NCBI RefSeq assembly: GCF_001509555.1
Contig: NZ_LMAS01000003.1
Span: forward strand, 391,175-455,174
Length of the DNA stretch: 64,000 nucleotides
Direction of reading: 5' to 3'
From: Bacillus sp. FJAT-29937
Lineage (GTDB): Bacteria > Bacillota > Bacilli > Bacillales > Cytobacillaceae
Shown here: positions 28,465 through 38,034 of the stretch, piece after piece
Layout: each line of letters begins with the position of its first letter
How positions within the stretch are numbered: position 1 is the stretch's first letter
The notes under the pieces: generated by a model
Database searches by the model: none
What the model was told of the DNA's origin: nothing
What the model saw: the letters and a program-made list of their open reading frames with translations, nothing else
Position numbers and translations under genes: made by a program

Positions 28465-29214
28465 TTGCAGCGTTATTTTGTTAATCAATCTGCAAACGAT
28501 AATTGTTACACTATTACAGATGATGATTATCACCACATTGTTCGCGTAATGAGAATGAAGGAAGGCGATCAGCTTATTTGTGTAGATCCCTTGAAAATAA
28601 GTGCTGTTTGCTCAATTGTAGAAATTACCGCTGAAAAAGTGATTGCAGAAGTTGTAGAATGGAAAGAAGGGTCCCCTGAATTGCCGATTAATATAACCAT
28701 TGTGAGCGGATTGCCTAAAGGGGATAAGCTGGAATGGATTATCCAAAAGGGTACCGAACTTGGAGCCTATCGATTTATCCCTTTTATTTCAGCACGCTCA
28801 GTAGTAAAATGGGATGAGAAAAAGGGTGCGAAGAAAGTCGAACGGTGGCAGAAAATTGCCAAAGAAGCGGCTGAACAATCTCATCGAACCATTTTGCCTG
28901 AGGTCATAACTCCTCAAAATATGAAAGCTTTAATTAAATCAAGCGGGGAGTATGACTATAAGCTGATTGCTTTTGAAGAAGAAGCGAAGCTAGGAGAGAA
29001 ATCTCAACTATATAAAACCTTGGCTAACATTCAACATGGCCAATCACTTATAATCGTATTTGGACCTGAGGGCGGATTAACTGAGCACGAAGTCTCTTTA
29101 TTAAAAGAAAACGGTTTTCACGCTTGCGGGTTAGGTCCACGGATATTAAGAACAGAAACGGCACCGCTTTATGCATTATCAGCTGTTTCCTATCATTTTG
29201 AACTAATGGAGTGA
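28465..29214 (+). CDS. rsmE: 16S rRNA m3U1498 methyltransferase RsmE
   Basis: This 249-residue SPOUT methyltransferase has an N-terminal PUA-like domain (MQRYFVNQS) and a C-terminal trefoil knot with VFGPEGGLTEHEV and GLGPRILRTETAPL. It modifies U1498 of 16S rRNA near the decoding site. A GTG at 28456 is part of the AGAGGGTGA Shine-Dalgarno; the TTG at 28465 is preferred. Its stop overlaps the mtaB ribosome binding region. Confidence 0.95.
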   Translation: MQRYFVNQSANDNCYTITDDDYHHIVRVMRMKEGDQLICVDPLKISAVCSIVEITAEKVIAEVVEWKEGSPELPINITIVSGLPKGDKLEWIIQKGTELGAYRFIPFISARSVVKWDEKKGAKKVERWQKIAKEAAEQSHRTILPEVITPQNMKALIKSSGEYDYKLIAFEEEAKLGEKSQLYKTLANIQHGQSLIIVFGPEGGLTEHEVSLLKENGFHACGLGPRILRTETAPLYALSAVSYHFELME

Positions 29215-29219
29215 GTATT

Positions 29220-30575
29220 ATGCCTACAGTTGCATTTCATACACTTGGCTGTAAAGTGAATCATTATGAAACAGAGGCCATTTGGCAATTATTTAAAGAA
29301 ACAGGGTATGAACGGGTCGATTACGAATCAATGTCCGATGTCTATGTCATTAATACTTGTACTGTTACGAATACTGGAGATAAGAAAAGCCGTCAGGTGA
29401 TCCGCAGAGCGATTCGCAAAAACCCGGATGCGGTTATTTGTGTGACAGGCTGTTATGCTCAAACCTCTCCAGCAGAAATTATGGCAATCCCAGGCGTTGA
29501 TATCGTAGTTGGAACCCAGGACCGCGTGAAAATGCTTGATTACATCGCACAATATAAAGAAGAACGCCAGCCGATTAACGGGGTAGGCAATATTATGAAA
29601 AGCCGCGTATACGAGGAGCTTGATGTGCCTGCTTTTACCGATCGTACACGTGCATCACTTAAAATACAAGAAGGCTGCAATAACTTCTGCACATTCTGCA
29701 TCATTCCTTGGGCACGCGGATTAATGCGTTCAAGGGACCCGCAAGAAGTTATTCGCCAAGCACAGCAATTAGTGAATGCAGGCTATAAAGAAATCGTTCT
29801 GACAGGCATTCATACAGGCGGCTATGGCGAGGACATGAAAGATTATAACTTAGCCATGCTTCTTCGTGATTTAGAAGCACAAGTAAAGGGATTAAAGCGA
29901 ATCAGAATCTCCTCTATTGAAGCAAGCCAAATTACAGACGAAGTGATTGAGGTTATCAATCAATCTAACATGATTGTAAGACATCTTCATATTCCGCTTC
30001 AGTCAGGGTCAAATACCGTTCTAAAGAGAATGCGCAGAAAATATACAATGGAGTTCTTCGGTGAGCGTCTAGACCGTTTAAAAGAAGCTCTTCCAGGCTT
30101 AGCCGTTACTTCTGATGTCATTGTTGGCTTCCCAGGTGAAACAGAAGAGGAATTCATGGAAACGTATAATTTTATTAAAGAACATAAATTCTCAGAACTG
30201 CATGTTTTCCCTTACTCGAAACGAACAGGAACACCTGCAGCCAGAATGGAAGATCAAATAGACGAAGAAGTAAAAAATGAACGGGTTCATCGTTTAATTT
30301 CTTTATCTGATCAGCTTGCAAAAGAATACGCATCCCAATTCGAGGGAGAGGTTCTTGAAGTCATTCCTGAAGAAGTATTCAAGGAACAGCAGGAAGGCCG
30401 ACTATATGTCGGCTATACAGATAATTATCTTAAAGTTGTATTCCAAGCAACTGAAGAAATGATTGGACAAATTGTGAAAGTAAAAATCACTAAAGCCGGA
30501 TACCCATACAATGAGGGACAATTTGTCCGAGTGTTAGATGAACTGGAAAATTGCGAGGAAGAAGCGGCAGTATAA
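29220..30575 (+). CDS. mtaB: tRNA t6A37 methylthiotransferase MtaB
   Basis: This 451-residue radical-SAM enzyme converts t6A37 to ms2t6A37 in tRNAs. It has an N-terminal UPF0004 domain (HTLGCKVNHYE, NTCTVTN, VTGCYAQ supply one cluster), the radical-SAM core (CNNFCTFC) and a C-terminal TRAM domain. A GTG at 29211 is in frame, but GGAGTGA overlaps it and the ATG at 29220 yields MPTVAFHTLG. It ends the prmA-rsmE-mtaB group at a terminator. Confidence 0.97.
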   Translation: MPTVAFHTLGCKVNHYETEAIWQLFKETGYERVDYESMSDVYVINTCTVTNTGDKKSRQVIRRAIRKNPDAVICVTGCYAQTSPAEIMAIPGVDIVVGTQDRVKMLDYIAQYKEERQPINGVGNIMKSRVYEELDVPAFTDRTRASLKIQEGCNNFCTFCIIPWARGLMRSRDPQEVIRQAQQLVNAGYKEIVLTGIHTGGYGEDMKDYNLAMLLRDLEAQVKGLKRIRISSIEASQITDEVIEVINQSNMIVRHLHIPLQSGSNTVLKRMRRKYTMEFFGERLDRLKEALPGLAVTSDVIVGFPGETEEEFMETYNFIKEHKFSELHVFPYSKRTGTPAARMEDQIDEEVKNERVHRLISLSDQLAKEYASQFEGEVLEVIPEEVFKEQQEGRLYVGYTDNYLKVVFQATEEMIGQIVKVKITKAGYPYNEGQFVRVLDELENCEEEAAV

Positions 30576-30582
30576 TAGACAA

Positions 30583-30620
30583 AAAAAGGAATTGCCAAGT
30601 TGGGTGATTCCTTTTTTTTT
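30583..30620 (+). terminator. mtaB terminator
   Basis: AAAAAGGAAT pairs with ATTCCTTTTT around a 14-nt loop, and a run of ten T residues includes the 3' arm. Confidence 0.9.
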
Positions 30621-30756
30621 GGACAAAATACAACATATATGAGCAATAAATGAAAGTGTTTAACAAAACACTTGTTATAAACTCGATATTTTCAAATAAG
30701 CATGTTATTATGTGAGAGGTACGTACAACTCTAAAATACGGAAAGGAAGTTGTCGA

Positions 30757-31428
30757 ATGGGGAATAATGTCGCAAAAATGATTGACCATACATTATTGAA
30801 AGCAGACGCAGCAAAGGAGCAAATAATAAAGCTTTGTACTGAGGCAAAGGAATATAATTTCGCTTCGGTTTGCGTAAATCCTGCTTGGGTGAAGCTATCA
30901 AGTGAATTATTGAACGGAACAGATGTAAAAGTCTGCACTGTAATTGGTTTCCCTTTAGGTGCTTCAACGCCTGAAACAAAGGAATTTGAAACGAAAAATG
31001 CGATTGAAAACGGTGCAACTGAAGTAGATATGGTAATTAATATTGGAGCATTAAAAGGCGGAGATCATGAATTAGTTGAAAGAGATATCCGTGCTGTTGT
31101 GAACGCAGCAAAAGGAAAAGCTTTAACAAAGGTGATTATTGAAACTTGCCTGCTTTCAGATGAAGAAAAGGTTAGAGCATGTGAATTGTCAGTTAAAGCT
31201 GGAGCAGACTATGTTAAAACGTCAACAGGCTTCTCTACTGGCGGAGCAACTGCTGAAGATATTGCTCTAATGAGAAAAACAGTCGGTCCAAACATCGGTG
31301 TTAAGGCTTCTGGCGGCGTTAGAAGTGCAGAGGATGCACAGAAGATGATTCAAGCAGGAGCAACAAGAATCGGAGCAAGTTCTGGAGCAGCAATTGTTAA
31401 CGGATTAACGAGCGATTCAGACTACTAA
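30757..31428 (+). CDS. deoC: Deoxyribose-phosphate aldolase
   Basis: This 223-residue class I aldolase splits 2-deoxyribose-5-phosphate into acetaldehyde and glyceraldehyde-3-phosphate in deoxynucleoside catabolism. The Schiff-base lysine is in YVKTSTGF and the second active-site lysine in GVKASGGV. The frame opens at 30712, but AAGGAAG at about 30743 places the start at the ATG at 30757. B. subtilis has its deoC elsewhere, so this gene is an addition to the conserved mtaB-yqeW order. It stands alone between two terminators, without deoxynucleoside partners nearby. Confidence 0.96.
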   Translation: MGNNVAKMIDHTLLKADAAKEQIIKLCTEAKEYNFASVCVNPAWVKLSSELLNGTDVKVCTVIGFPLGASTPETKEFETKNAIENGATEVDMVINIGALKGGDHELVERDIRAVVNAAKGKALTKVIIETCLLSDEEKVRACELSVKAGADYVKTSTGFSTGGATAEDIALMRKTVGPNIGVKASGGVRSAEDAQKMIQAGATRIGASSGAAIVNGLTSDSDY

Positions 31429-31457
31429 AAAAAATGCCGGATCTCCGGCATTTTTTT
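31428..31457. terminator. Bidirectional terminator between deoC and yqeW
   Basis: AAAAAAATGCCGG pairs with CCGGCATTTTTTT around ATCT. It is symmetrical and can serve both convergent genes. Confidence 0.93.
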
Positions 31458-31461
31458 CTTC

Positions 31462-32385
31462 TTAATGACGCCCATGAATTCTAATGATTAATTTCCCGAA
31501 TTGCGCAGCGAATGGAAGTACCATTAATGATGTGATGACGTTAAAGATAACACCGATATGTGCAAGCTGGACATCTGGTGCCGAAGCTAATTGCAGACCG
31601 ATGGAAGTCAGTAAGCTAATAAATGGATAAAAAATCATAACTCCGATGACATTTAGCCAAATATGAGCGTACGCGCAAAGCCTCGCCTCTTTCCCTCCCA
31701 ATAATGATGCTAAAAAAGCATCGACACATGTTCCAATATTGGAACCAAGCATGATGGCTATTCCTGTGTCCAATCCGAAAGCTCCTCCAGATAGAAAACC
31801 CATAATGATTCCTGTAGTGGCAGTACTGGACTGAATGATGGCTGTAATAATAGTTCCCGCAAGTATACTTAGCAGGTAACTTCCTTTTAATTCATTTAAT
31901 AATTGATTAACAAATTCAATCTGTCTTAATGGCCCTGCTAAATATTCGAATCCCCCCATTGCTGCAAAAACGGCGGATATGCCTAGTAAGATTAATCCAA
32001 TACTCCTAATATTTCTTTTCCCGATTAATAATAATACAGCACCGAAAAGGGCAAAAGGAATAAGGAAAGATTCGATATCAAATGTAATTAATTCAGTCGT
32101 TAACGTTGTTCCAATATTCGTTCCTAGAATAATTCCAATCGACTGAGGAAATGAAAGCAGCCTTGCAGAAATGAGTCCGATCGTAATAATCATAACAGCT
32201 GAACTGCTCTGCAATATACAAGTTATTCCTATGCCCGCTAATAAACCTTTCCAAGGAGTGGCTGTTAATTTAGTTAGTACATTTTTTAAAGAATTCCCAG
32301 ATAAATTATATAGACCTGATCGCAGCAAGGTCATTCCGTAAATAAAAAGCCCAATGAATAAAATAAATAAAAAAGCTTGCTTCAA
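31462..32385 (-). CDS. yqeW: Na+/phosphate symporter family membrane protein YqeW
   Basis: This 307-residue polytopic protein has the two inverted Na/Pi cotransporter signature repeats, each centred on QSSS/T: CILQSSSAVMII and AIIQSSTATTGII, each followed by a conserved GTNIGTT or GSNIGTC block. No PhoU-like tail is present. The frame opens at 32400, but GGGGGGTGGGAG lies between that codon and the TTG at 32385. Substrate specificity is by family only. Confidence 0.9.
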   Translation of the reverse strand: MKQAFLFILFIGLFIYGMTLLRSGLYNLSGNSLKNVLTKLTATPWKGLLAGIGITCILQSSSAVMIITIGLISARLLSFPQSIGIILGTNIGTTLTTELITFDIESFLIPFALFGAVLLLIGKRNIRSIGLILLGISAVFAAMGGFEYLAGPLRQIEFVNQLLNELKGSYLLSILAGTIITAIIQSSTATTGIIMGFLSGGAFGLDTGIAIMLGSNIGTCVDAFLASLLGGKEARLCAYAHIWLNVIGVMIFYPFISLLTSIGLQLASAPDVQLAHIGVIFNVITSLMVLPFAAQFGKLIIRIHGRH

Positions 32386-32599
32386 GCTCCCACCCCCCAT
32401 CTCTATATGTATGGCAACTGGGCTTAGGACATGCCTTTTTCTTCTTTTTTACAACGGCAGTTTCCGGAAAATTGGGCTTCACAACTAGTTCTTTGAAGGT
32501 TTATGTCGAAAATAGCAGGAAAATTTATAGCATGTCCATTGGAACAATGCTGCTACCCGATTTCATTGAGAAAAACACTTCTCAGGGGGCTTTTAACAG

Positions 32600-32628
32600 T
32601 TGACCTTGATTCAAGGTTATATTATAAT
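32600..32628 (+). promoter_or_regulatory. Sigma-A promoter of rpsU-yqeY
   Basis: TTGACC, a 17-base spacer and a perfect TATAAT, 64 bases before the rpsU start. The rest of the 300-bp yqeW-rpsU gap shows no gene. Confidence 0.9.
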
Positions 32629-32692
32629 TGCAAAGTACATGGAAAAATCCATGTTGGTGTAAGTGTGTTGTGCTCGGAGGGAGGGAAAGAGA

Positions 32693-32866
32693 ATGTCTAA
32701 AACCGTCGTTCGTAAAAACGAATCGCTTGAAGATGCTCTTCGTCGCTTTAAACGTACTGTATCTAAGTCTGGTACTATACAAGAAGCAAGAAAGCGCGAA
32801 TTCTACGAAAAGCCTAGTATTAAACGTAAGAAAAAGTCTGAGGCTGCAAGAAAACGTAAGTATTAA
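32693..32866 (+). CDS. rpsU: 30S ribosomal protein S21
   Basis: This 57-residue basic protein begins [21 protein letters not shown] and ends in an [13 protein letters not shown] tail, the full S21 family. S21 sits near the anti-Shine-Dalgarno end of 16S rRNA. GGAGGGAGGG precedes the ATG at 32693; the frame's upstream extension lies in the leader. It is co-transcribed with yqeY. Confidence 0.98.
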   Translation: MSKTVVRKNESLEDALRRFKRTVSKSGTIQEARKREFYEKPSIKRKKKSEAARKRKY

Positions 32867-32881
32867 GAGAGGGTGTCCATT

Positions 32882-33325
32882 ATGAGTCTTCTCGAACGTT
32901 TAAATGAGGATATGAAACAAGCGATGAGGAACAAAGAAAAAGATAAGCTTACTGTCATTCGGATGATTAAAGCCTCCTTGCAGAATGAAGCAATTAAGCA
33001 TGGACAAGACTTATCCGAAGATCAAGAGCTTACTGTCCTTTCTCGCGAAGTTAAGCAACGCAAGGATTCCCTCCATGAATTTGAAAAAGCAGGTCGTGAA
33101 GATCTTGTTGAAAAAATTCATACTGAACTTCAGTATGTCGAACTATATATGCCTAAACAGCTCTCTGAAGATGAGGTTTCAAAGATCGTACAAGAAACGG
33201 TTGCTGAAATAGGTGCAAAATCTAAAGCTGAGATGGGTAAGGTAATGGCTGCCATTATGCCGAAAGTAAAAGGCAAAGCAGATGGAGCACTTGTAAATAA
33301 ACTTGTACAACAACACCTTTCATAA
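32882..33325 (+). CDS. yqeY: GatB/YqeY domain protein
   Basis: This 147-residue protein is a single YqeY domain, the tRNA-binding tail also found on the GatB subunit of amidotransferases. It carries the conserved [32 protein letters not shown] and [18 protein letters not shown] segments. A GTG at 32873 is part of AGAGAGGGTG; the ATG at 32882 is the likely start. Its job as a free-standing protein is unknown. Confidence 0.95.
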   Translation: MSLLERLNEDMKQAMRNKEKDKLTVIRMIKASLQNEAIKHGQDLSEDQELTVLSREVKQRKDSLHEFEKAGREDLVEKIHTELQYVELYMPKQLSEDEVSKIVQETVAEIGAKSKAEMGKVMAAIMPKVKGKADGALVNKLVQQHLS

Positions 33326-33343
33326 AAAACAAAACCTTTGTAT

Positions 33344-33377
33344 AAAAGACCGTGAGCATTCGCTTTCGGTCTTTTTT
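33344..33377 (+). terminator. rpsU-yqeY terminator
   Basis: AAAAGACCG pairs with CGGTCTTTT, with an inner AGC/GCT pair, and TTTTTT follows. Confidence 0.9.
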
Positions 33378-33424
33378 AATAGTCTGTAATGCGAAAAAAT
33401 ATTCATGAAAAAATCAGCTAAGTA

Positions 33425-33450
33425 TGAAACCTTTTTTAGTTGAATACGTA
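33425..33450 (+). promoter_or_regulatory. Sigma-W-type promoter of yqeZ-floA-yqfB
   Basis: TGAAAC, 16 bases, then CGTA: an exact match to the ECF sigma-W consensus, 39 bases before yqeZ. B. subtilis transcribes this operon from sigma-W, so envelope stress control is expected here too. Confidence 0.9.
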
Positions 33451-33488
33451 AAAGAACTAGATGCATTGTTTGGAGGGAGGGGAAAGCT

Positions 33489-34832
33489 TTGAGATTTAGA
33501 AGGATATTCATCATTTTTTCATTCCTTTTTGCTTTTATCCTAATGATTATCCCATTTAAAGGTAATGCTGATAATGAAATTGTCTATGTCGTTCCCATTC
33601 AAGATACAGTAGAAAAAGGTCTGTTCGCTTATTTAAACAGAGCTGTTCATTTAGCTGAGGAAGACAAGGCATCTGCGATCATTTTTGATATGGATACTCC
33701 TGGGGGAGCAGTGGATGCTGCTGGGAAAATTGGGAAGTTATTAACATCAACAGATGTGAAGACGATTTCATTTGTGAACAAACAGGCTTTATCTGCAGGT
33801 GCATACATTGCGCTAAATACAGATGAAATCTATATGGTGCCAGGTTCTACAATGGGGTCTGCTGCCATTATTGATCAACAGGGAAATACCGCCGGGAAGA
33901 AGGCTGAATCCTATTGGTTTGCAGCAATGGAGGAGGCTGCAAAGCAGAGTAATAGAAACCCGATTTATGCATTAGCAATGGCAGATGAATCTATCAATCT
34001 TCCCGAAGTTGGGGCTCCTAAAGGACAGTTACTCACTCTAGGTGCTGAAAAGGCATTGGAAGTTAAATATTCAGAGGGGACTTTCCATAATTTAAATGAA
34101 CTTCTTGATCATCTTGGTCTTTCTGATGCAGAGGTCAAAACAGTAGAAGAAAGCTTTGCAGAAAAGATAGCGAGATTTATTACCCATCCTGTAGTCATAC
34201 CGATATTATTATCAATCGGAAGCTTGGGACTAATCGTAGAATTGTATTCCCCCGGCTTCGGGCTTCCTGGATTTATGGGATTGTCCGCATTATTATTGTT
34301 TTTCTATGGACATTTAGTTGCAGGGCTTGCCGGATATGAAACACTGATCCTCTTTGTTGTAGGCATTGGGCTGATCATCGCAGAGTTCTTTCTCCCAGGC
34401 GGAGTTGCAGGTATTCTCGGCCTGGCAGCGATTCTTGGAAGTCTATTTTTAGCTTCGGATAATGTCGTTCATATGGGGATTTCTTTATTAATTGCTTTCA
34501 GTATATCTATTTTAGCGTCTATTATAATGGTAAAGGTGCTTGGTAAAAAAATGAAATTCTTCAAAAAAATCATCTTAACTGATGCAACAAAAACAGAAGA
34601 GGGATATGTTTCCAATAAAAGCCGATTAGAGCTAATTGGGTTAGAGGGCTACGCACTGACAGCACTTCGGCCATCAGGTACTGTCGTGATTGAAGATGAA
34701 AGAATCGATGTCGTCAGTGAAGGCGCGTTTATTCTAAAAGATGCGAGAGTCAGAGTTGTAAAAGCCGAGGGATCTCGTATCGTAGTAAGAGAAATAATAG
34801 ATCAAAATAAGAAAGAAAAAGAGGAGGAATAA
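33489..34832 (+). CDS. yqeZ: Long-form NfeD membrane serine protease (YqeZ)
   Basis: This 447-residue protein has a signal-like first helix (about 5-24), a ClpP-fold protease domain with MDTPGG and the catalytic serine in [12 protein letters not shown], four membrane helices (about 233-350), and a C-terminal OB-fold NfeD domain. It is the partner of flotillin in membrane-domain organisation and resistance to envelope-active agents. TTG start after GGAGGGAGGGG. A sigma-W promoter sits immediately upstream. Confidence 0.94.
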   Translation: MRFRRIFIIFSFLFAFILMIIPFKGNADNEIVYVVPIQDTVEKGLFAYLNRAVHLAEEDKASAIIFDMDTPGGAVDAAGKIGKLLTSTDVKTISFVNKQALSAGAYIALNTDEIYMVPGSTMGSAAIIDQQGNTAGKKAESYWFAAMEEAAKQSNRNPIYALAMADESINLPEVGAPKGQLLTLGAEKALEVKYSEGTFHNLNELLDHLGLSDAEVKTVEESFAEKIARFITHPVVIPILLSIGSLGLIVELYSPGFGLPGFMGLSALLLFFYGHLVAGLAGYETLILFVVGIGLIIAEFFLPGGVAGILGLAAILGSLFLASDNVVHMGISLLIAFSISILASIIMVKVLGKKMKFFKKIILTDATKTEEGYVSNKSRLELIGLEGYALTALRPSGTVVIEDERIDVVSEGAFILKDARVRVVKAEGSRIVVREIIDQNKKEKEEE

Positions 34833-34834
34833 TT

Positions 34835-35836
34835 ATGGAATTGATCGGAGCTGGTACAGCTTTTTTGATAGTAGCCGTTGTTCTTGCGATTATTCTATTA
34901 GGAGTTCTTTTTACATTTGTTCCAGTCATGCTATGGATTTCAGCTTTGGCAGCTGGAGTCAGAGTCAGTATCTTTACATTAGTTGGGATGAGGCTCCGCA
35001 GAGTTATTCCGAGCAGGGTCATCAATCCATTAATTAAAGCTCATAAAGCAGGGTTAGATGTAACAACAAACCAGCTGGAAAGCCATTATTTAGCGGGTGG
35101 AAATGTCGATCGTGTTGTGAATGCACTAATTGCCGCACATCGAGCAAATATTGAATTGCAGTTTGCGCGTAGTGCAGCAATTGATCTAGCTGGACGTGAC
35201 GTGCTTGAAGCTGTACAAATGAGTGTTAACCCTAATGTCATTGAAACACCTTTCATCGCAGGTGTTGCTATGGATGGAATTGAAGTAAAGGCGAAAGCGA
35301 GAATTACCGTTAGAGCGAATATTGATCGTCTTGTCGGGGGTGCAGGTGAAGAAACAATTGTTGCCCGTGTTGGTGAGGGGATTGTATCAACTATTGGTTC
35401 ATCTGAAAATCATAAGAAAGTTCTTGAAAACCCAGATATGATTTCTAGAACAGTTCTAGCGAAAGGTTTGGATTCTGGTACAGCCTTTGAAATCCTGTCG
35501 ATTGATATTGCTGATGTTGATATCGGTAAAAACATCGGTGCCCATTTACAAACGGAGCAAGCGGAAGCAGATAAAAAGATAGCCCAAGCTAAAGCAGAAG
35601 AACGCCGTGCAATGGCTGTCGCTTCAGAGCAGGAGATGAAGGCAAAGGTTGAAGAAATGAAAGCGAAGGTTGTTGAAGCTGAAGCGCAGGTCCCACTTGC
35701 CATGGCAGAAGCGCTTCGTTCAGGAAATATCGGTGTTATGGATTATATGAATATCAAGAATATCTCTGCTGATACGGATATGAGGGATTCCATTGGACGA
35801 ATTAATGATGATCACAAAGACGGCGGTCAAAAGTAA
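34835..35836 (+). CDS. floA: Flotillin-like protein FloA
   Basis: This 333-residue protein has an N-terminal membrane hairpin (about 4-45), an SPFH/PHB-like domain and an Ala/Glu-rich helical stretch ([21 protein letters not shown] onward, about 246-300) that drives oligomerisation. It forms membrane foci and influences fluidity and signalling. It begins three bases after yqeZ with GAGGAGGAAT in the overlap region, giving strict co-expression with the NfeD protease. Confidence 0.97.
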   Translation: MELIGAGTAFLIVAVVLAIILLGVLFTFVPVMLWISALAAGVRVSIFTLVGMRLRRVIPSRVINPLIKAHKAGLDVTTNQLESHYLAGGNVDRVVNALIAAHRANIELQFARSAAIDLAGRDVLEAVQMSVNPNVIETPFIAGVAMDGIEVKAKARITVRANIDRLVGGAGEETIVARVGEGIVSTIGSSENHKKVLENPDMISRTVLAKGLDSGTAFEILSIDIADVDIGKNIGAHLQTEQAEADKKIAQAKAEERRAMAVASEQEMKAKVEEMKAKVVEAEAQVPLAMAEALRSGNIGVMDYMNIKNISADTDMRDSIGRINDDHKDGGQK

Positions 35837-35876
35837 ATAATGGCTCACTTTAATAAATAGAAGGGGGGGTTCCCTC

Positions 35877-36371
35877 TTGGAATTTATTTTCGAAAACCCA
35901 ATTTTTATTATCGTAATCATTGGCTATATTATTTCCTTTTTCATGAAAAAGAAAGGAAATCAGCAGCAGCAGCGAAAAGGCAGCGGGCAGCAAGTAAAGC
36001 CATCGCCAGCCGAAGTGTTTAAACAAATGCAGGAGCGTTTTCCTCAGTTGGACCAAAGATCCATTGAAGAACAGCAAAGGCAGCAGGCTGAAGAAGTACG
36101 ACAGCTTGAAATTGAAGCTTTAGAAAGGCAGAGACTTGCCGAAGAACAGATAAATGCCTTAAAGGAACAGCAGGAAATGGCTAAGAAACAAGCGGATCTT
36201 ATAAAGACTGTATCCAAAGCTCCGGTACCTATACAAGGTGCAGCACAGAAAGAAATGAGGCAGACCTTATCTCCCAGCAAAAAACAGCTAATTGATGGGA
36301 TTATTTGGTCTGAAATTATCGGACCTCCAAGGGCATTAAAGGCTCATAAGTCAGTAAAAAACCTTAAATAA
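35877..36371 (+). CDS. yqfB: YqfB-position protein with membrane anchor and Gln-rich coiled coil
   Basis: This 164-residue protein has one N-terminal membrane helix (about 5-22), a short basic stretch (KKKGNQQQQRKGSG), a long Glu/Gln-rich coiled coil (about 53-105) and a conserved-looking C-terminus (KKQLIDGIIWSEIIGPPRALK). TTG start with AAGGGGGGG upstream. The symbol rests on position after floA; sequence similarity to B. subtilis YqfB could not be checked. Function unknown, but the sigma-W operon suggests a membrane-stress accessory role. Confidence 0.75.
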   Translation: MEFIFENPIFIIVIIGYIISFFMKKKGNQQQQRKGSGQQVKPSPAEVFKQMQERFPQLDQRSIEEQQRQQAEEVRQLEIEALERQRLAEEQINALKEQQEMAKKQADLIKTVSKAPVPIQGAAQKEMRQTLSPSKKQLIDGIIWSEIIGPPRALKAHKSVKNLK

Positions 36372-36394
36372 TTCACAGGTGAAAAATATGTGCT

Positions 36395-36444
36395 AGAACC
36401 CCCTTTCATTTCATACATATGAGATGAAGGGGGGTTCTTTTTTT
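36395..36444 (+). terminator. Terminator of the sigma-W operon containing the yqfC Shine-Dalgarno
   Basis: A 15-bp stem with one G-U pair (36395-36409 with 36424-36438) is followed by seven T residues that end at the yqfC ATG (36445). The 3' arm contains AAGGGGGG (36427-36434), the only Shine-Dalgarno of yqfC. Long transcripts from floA would therefore hide the site or end before the start codon. Confidence 0.9.
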
Positions 36445-36729
36445 ATGGCAAGAAAGTGGGGACAATTCGTCCGAAAATGGATGACAAATAACATGGAGCT
36501 TCCTCAAGATGTCATGATGGATTTACCCCGCATTACGATGATCGGACAAATCCATATTTATATTGAGAACCACCGTGGATTGCTTGCTTTTTCAGATAAA
36601 GAATTAAGGCTACTCCTTAAGCAGGGTCAGCTGTTAATAAGAGGGAAAGCCTTTGTTATAAAAACGATTCTGCCGGAGGAAATTTTGCTGGAAGGGAAAA
36701 TTGATCAGGTCACATATATAAATGATTAA
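36445..36729 (+). CDS. yqfC: Sporulation protein YqfC (YabP family)
   Basis: This 94-residue protein belongs to the YabP/YqfC family made in the mother cell under sigma-E. It has the conserved short beta-rich pattern (ITMIGQIHIYIENHRGLLAFSDKELRL). A start at 36424 is in frame, but the Shine-Dalgarno AAGGGGGG lies after it, ten bases before the ATG at 36445. CATACATA (36412-36419), in the loop of the upstream terminator, resembles a sigma-E -10, but no good -35 is seen. yqfD follows and is probably co-expressed. Confidence 0.9.
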   Translation: MARKWGQFVRKWMTNNMELPQDVMMDLPRITMIGQIHIYIENHRGLLAFSDKELRLLLKQGQLLIRGKAFVIKTILPEEILLEGKIDQVTYIND

Positions 36730-36837
36730 TTAGGGGTGTCCTTACAGAAGGACGATAGTCTTCTGTAGGGACTCATGATGAAGGGGTATTTTGAATTGCA
36801 AAATATTGGATGATAAAGAGAAATCAGGGGGAAGGCA

Positions 36838-38034
36838 ATGAAAAATCTGTGGGTCGAATTTTTTGGAGGGATTGTAACAGTTAAGACGAAGGGGAAAGGA
36901 ATTGAACGTTTTATAAATACCCTTACACGAAGCGGAATTCTTGTATGGCATGTAAAAAGGCATGGCACTGAAGCAGTTACCTTTAAAATGAAACTGAATG
37001 ATGTGAAGCAATTAAGACATATCGTTCGGAACAGTGATTGCAAAATCGAATTCTTACAGCGGACAGGCTTTCCATTTATCTTTAAGCGGATGTTGAAAAA
37101 CATTGGATTTGTGATTGGCGCCCCAGTGTTTTTATTAGTCATTATCCTATTATCCAATATGGTTTGGGGAATAGAGATAAACGGTGCAGACCCTGCGACT
37201 GAATACAAAATTCGAAAAGAGTTGGATGATCTTGGAGTAAAGCGCGGGAAAGTGCAGTTTTTCTTAGCGAATGTTGAAGCCATTCAAAGGAAACTGACCG
37301 ATAATATTGCGGAAATTACTTGGGTTGGTGTGGAATTAAAAGGGACAACCTACCACCTTCAGGTTGTTGAAAAAAATGAACCGAAGAAACCTGAATATTT
37401 AAGTCCAAGACATTTAGTTGCAAAAAAGAAGGCAATTATTGTTGACATGTTTGTTGAGGAAGGTCAACCAAAAGTAAGTGTAAATGATCATGTCAATCCT
37501 GGTCAGCTCCTTGTTTCAGGAATTATTGGAGAGGATGGGCAAAAAACCGCGACCGTTCCGGCAAAAGGAGAAATCTTTGGTGAAACATGGTACACAACAA
37601 CAGCTACCATTCCATTAAAAAACACGTTGCAAGTATTAAACGGAAATGAAAAACAAAAGCATTTTCTGAAACTTGGAAAATATGAAATCCCAATATGGGG
37701 ATTTGGAAAAGTGGAGTACAAAGAATCCAAAATAGAGGAAAATGAAAAGAAAATCCACTTTTTAAAATGGGCACTCCCAATATCCTATTTATATAAAACA
37801 ATAAGGGAAAGCGAACAGGTCATCCAAATATATTCAAATGAAGAAGCATTTGAAGCTGCAAAAATTAGTGCGCGAAATGATATAAAATCTCTTCTTTCTG
37901 AAAATGCTAAAATTAAAGGGGAAAAAGTTTTACACAAGTCAGTAGAGAATGGTAAAGTAACTATATCAATACATTTCCAAATTATTGAGAATATAGCAGA
38001 AGCACAACCAATTATTCAAGGAGATACGGAATGA
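36838..38034 (+). CDS. yqfD: Sporulation protein YqfD
   Basis: This 398-residue protein has a cytoplasmic N-terminal part (about 1-85), one membrane helix (about 88-112) and a large outer domain beginning near EINGADPATEYKIRKELDDLG, which resembles a POTRA-like module of spore envelope proteins. AGGGGGAAGG precedes the ATG. Its stop overlaps phoH by four bases, tying phoH translation to it. Sigma-E control is known in B. subtilis and inferred here. Confidence 0.94.
   Translation: MKNLWVEFFGGIVTVKTKGKGIERFINTLTRSGILVWHVKRHGTEAVTFKMKLNDVKQLRHIVRNSDCKIEFLQRTGFPFIFKRMLKNIGFVIGAPVFLLVIILLSNMVWGIEINGADPATEYKIRKELDDLGVKRGKVQFFLANVEAIQRKLTDNIAEITWVGVELKGTTYHLQVVEKNEPKKPEYLSPRHLVAKKKAIIVDMFVEEGQPKVSVNDHVNPGQLLVSGIIGEDGQKTATVPAKGEIFGETWYTTTATIPLKNTLQVLNGNEKQKHFLKLGKYEIPIWGFGKVEYKESKIEENEKKIHFLKWALPISYLYKTIRESEQVIQIYSNEEAFEAAKISARNDIKSLLSENAKIKGEKVLHKSVENGKVTISIHFQIIENIAEAQPIIQGDTE

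Noticed and set aside
32503-32700. 65-codon frame ahead of rpsU
   Set aside because: It runs through the rpsU promoter and leader, has no Shine-Dalgarno and resembles no family.
36384-36419. Full sigma-E promoter for yqfC
   Set aside because: CATACATA is a fair -10, but the nearest ATA -35-like element is about 21 bases away, too far; only the -10 is kept as a hint.
36726-37283. 185-codon minus-strand frame opposite yqfD
   Set aside because: It is a shadow of yqfD; codon pattern and motifs support only the plus-strand gene.
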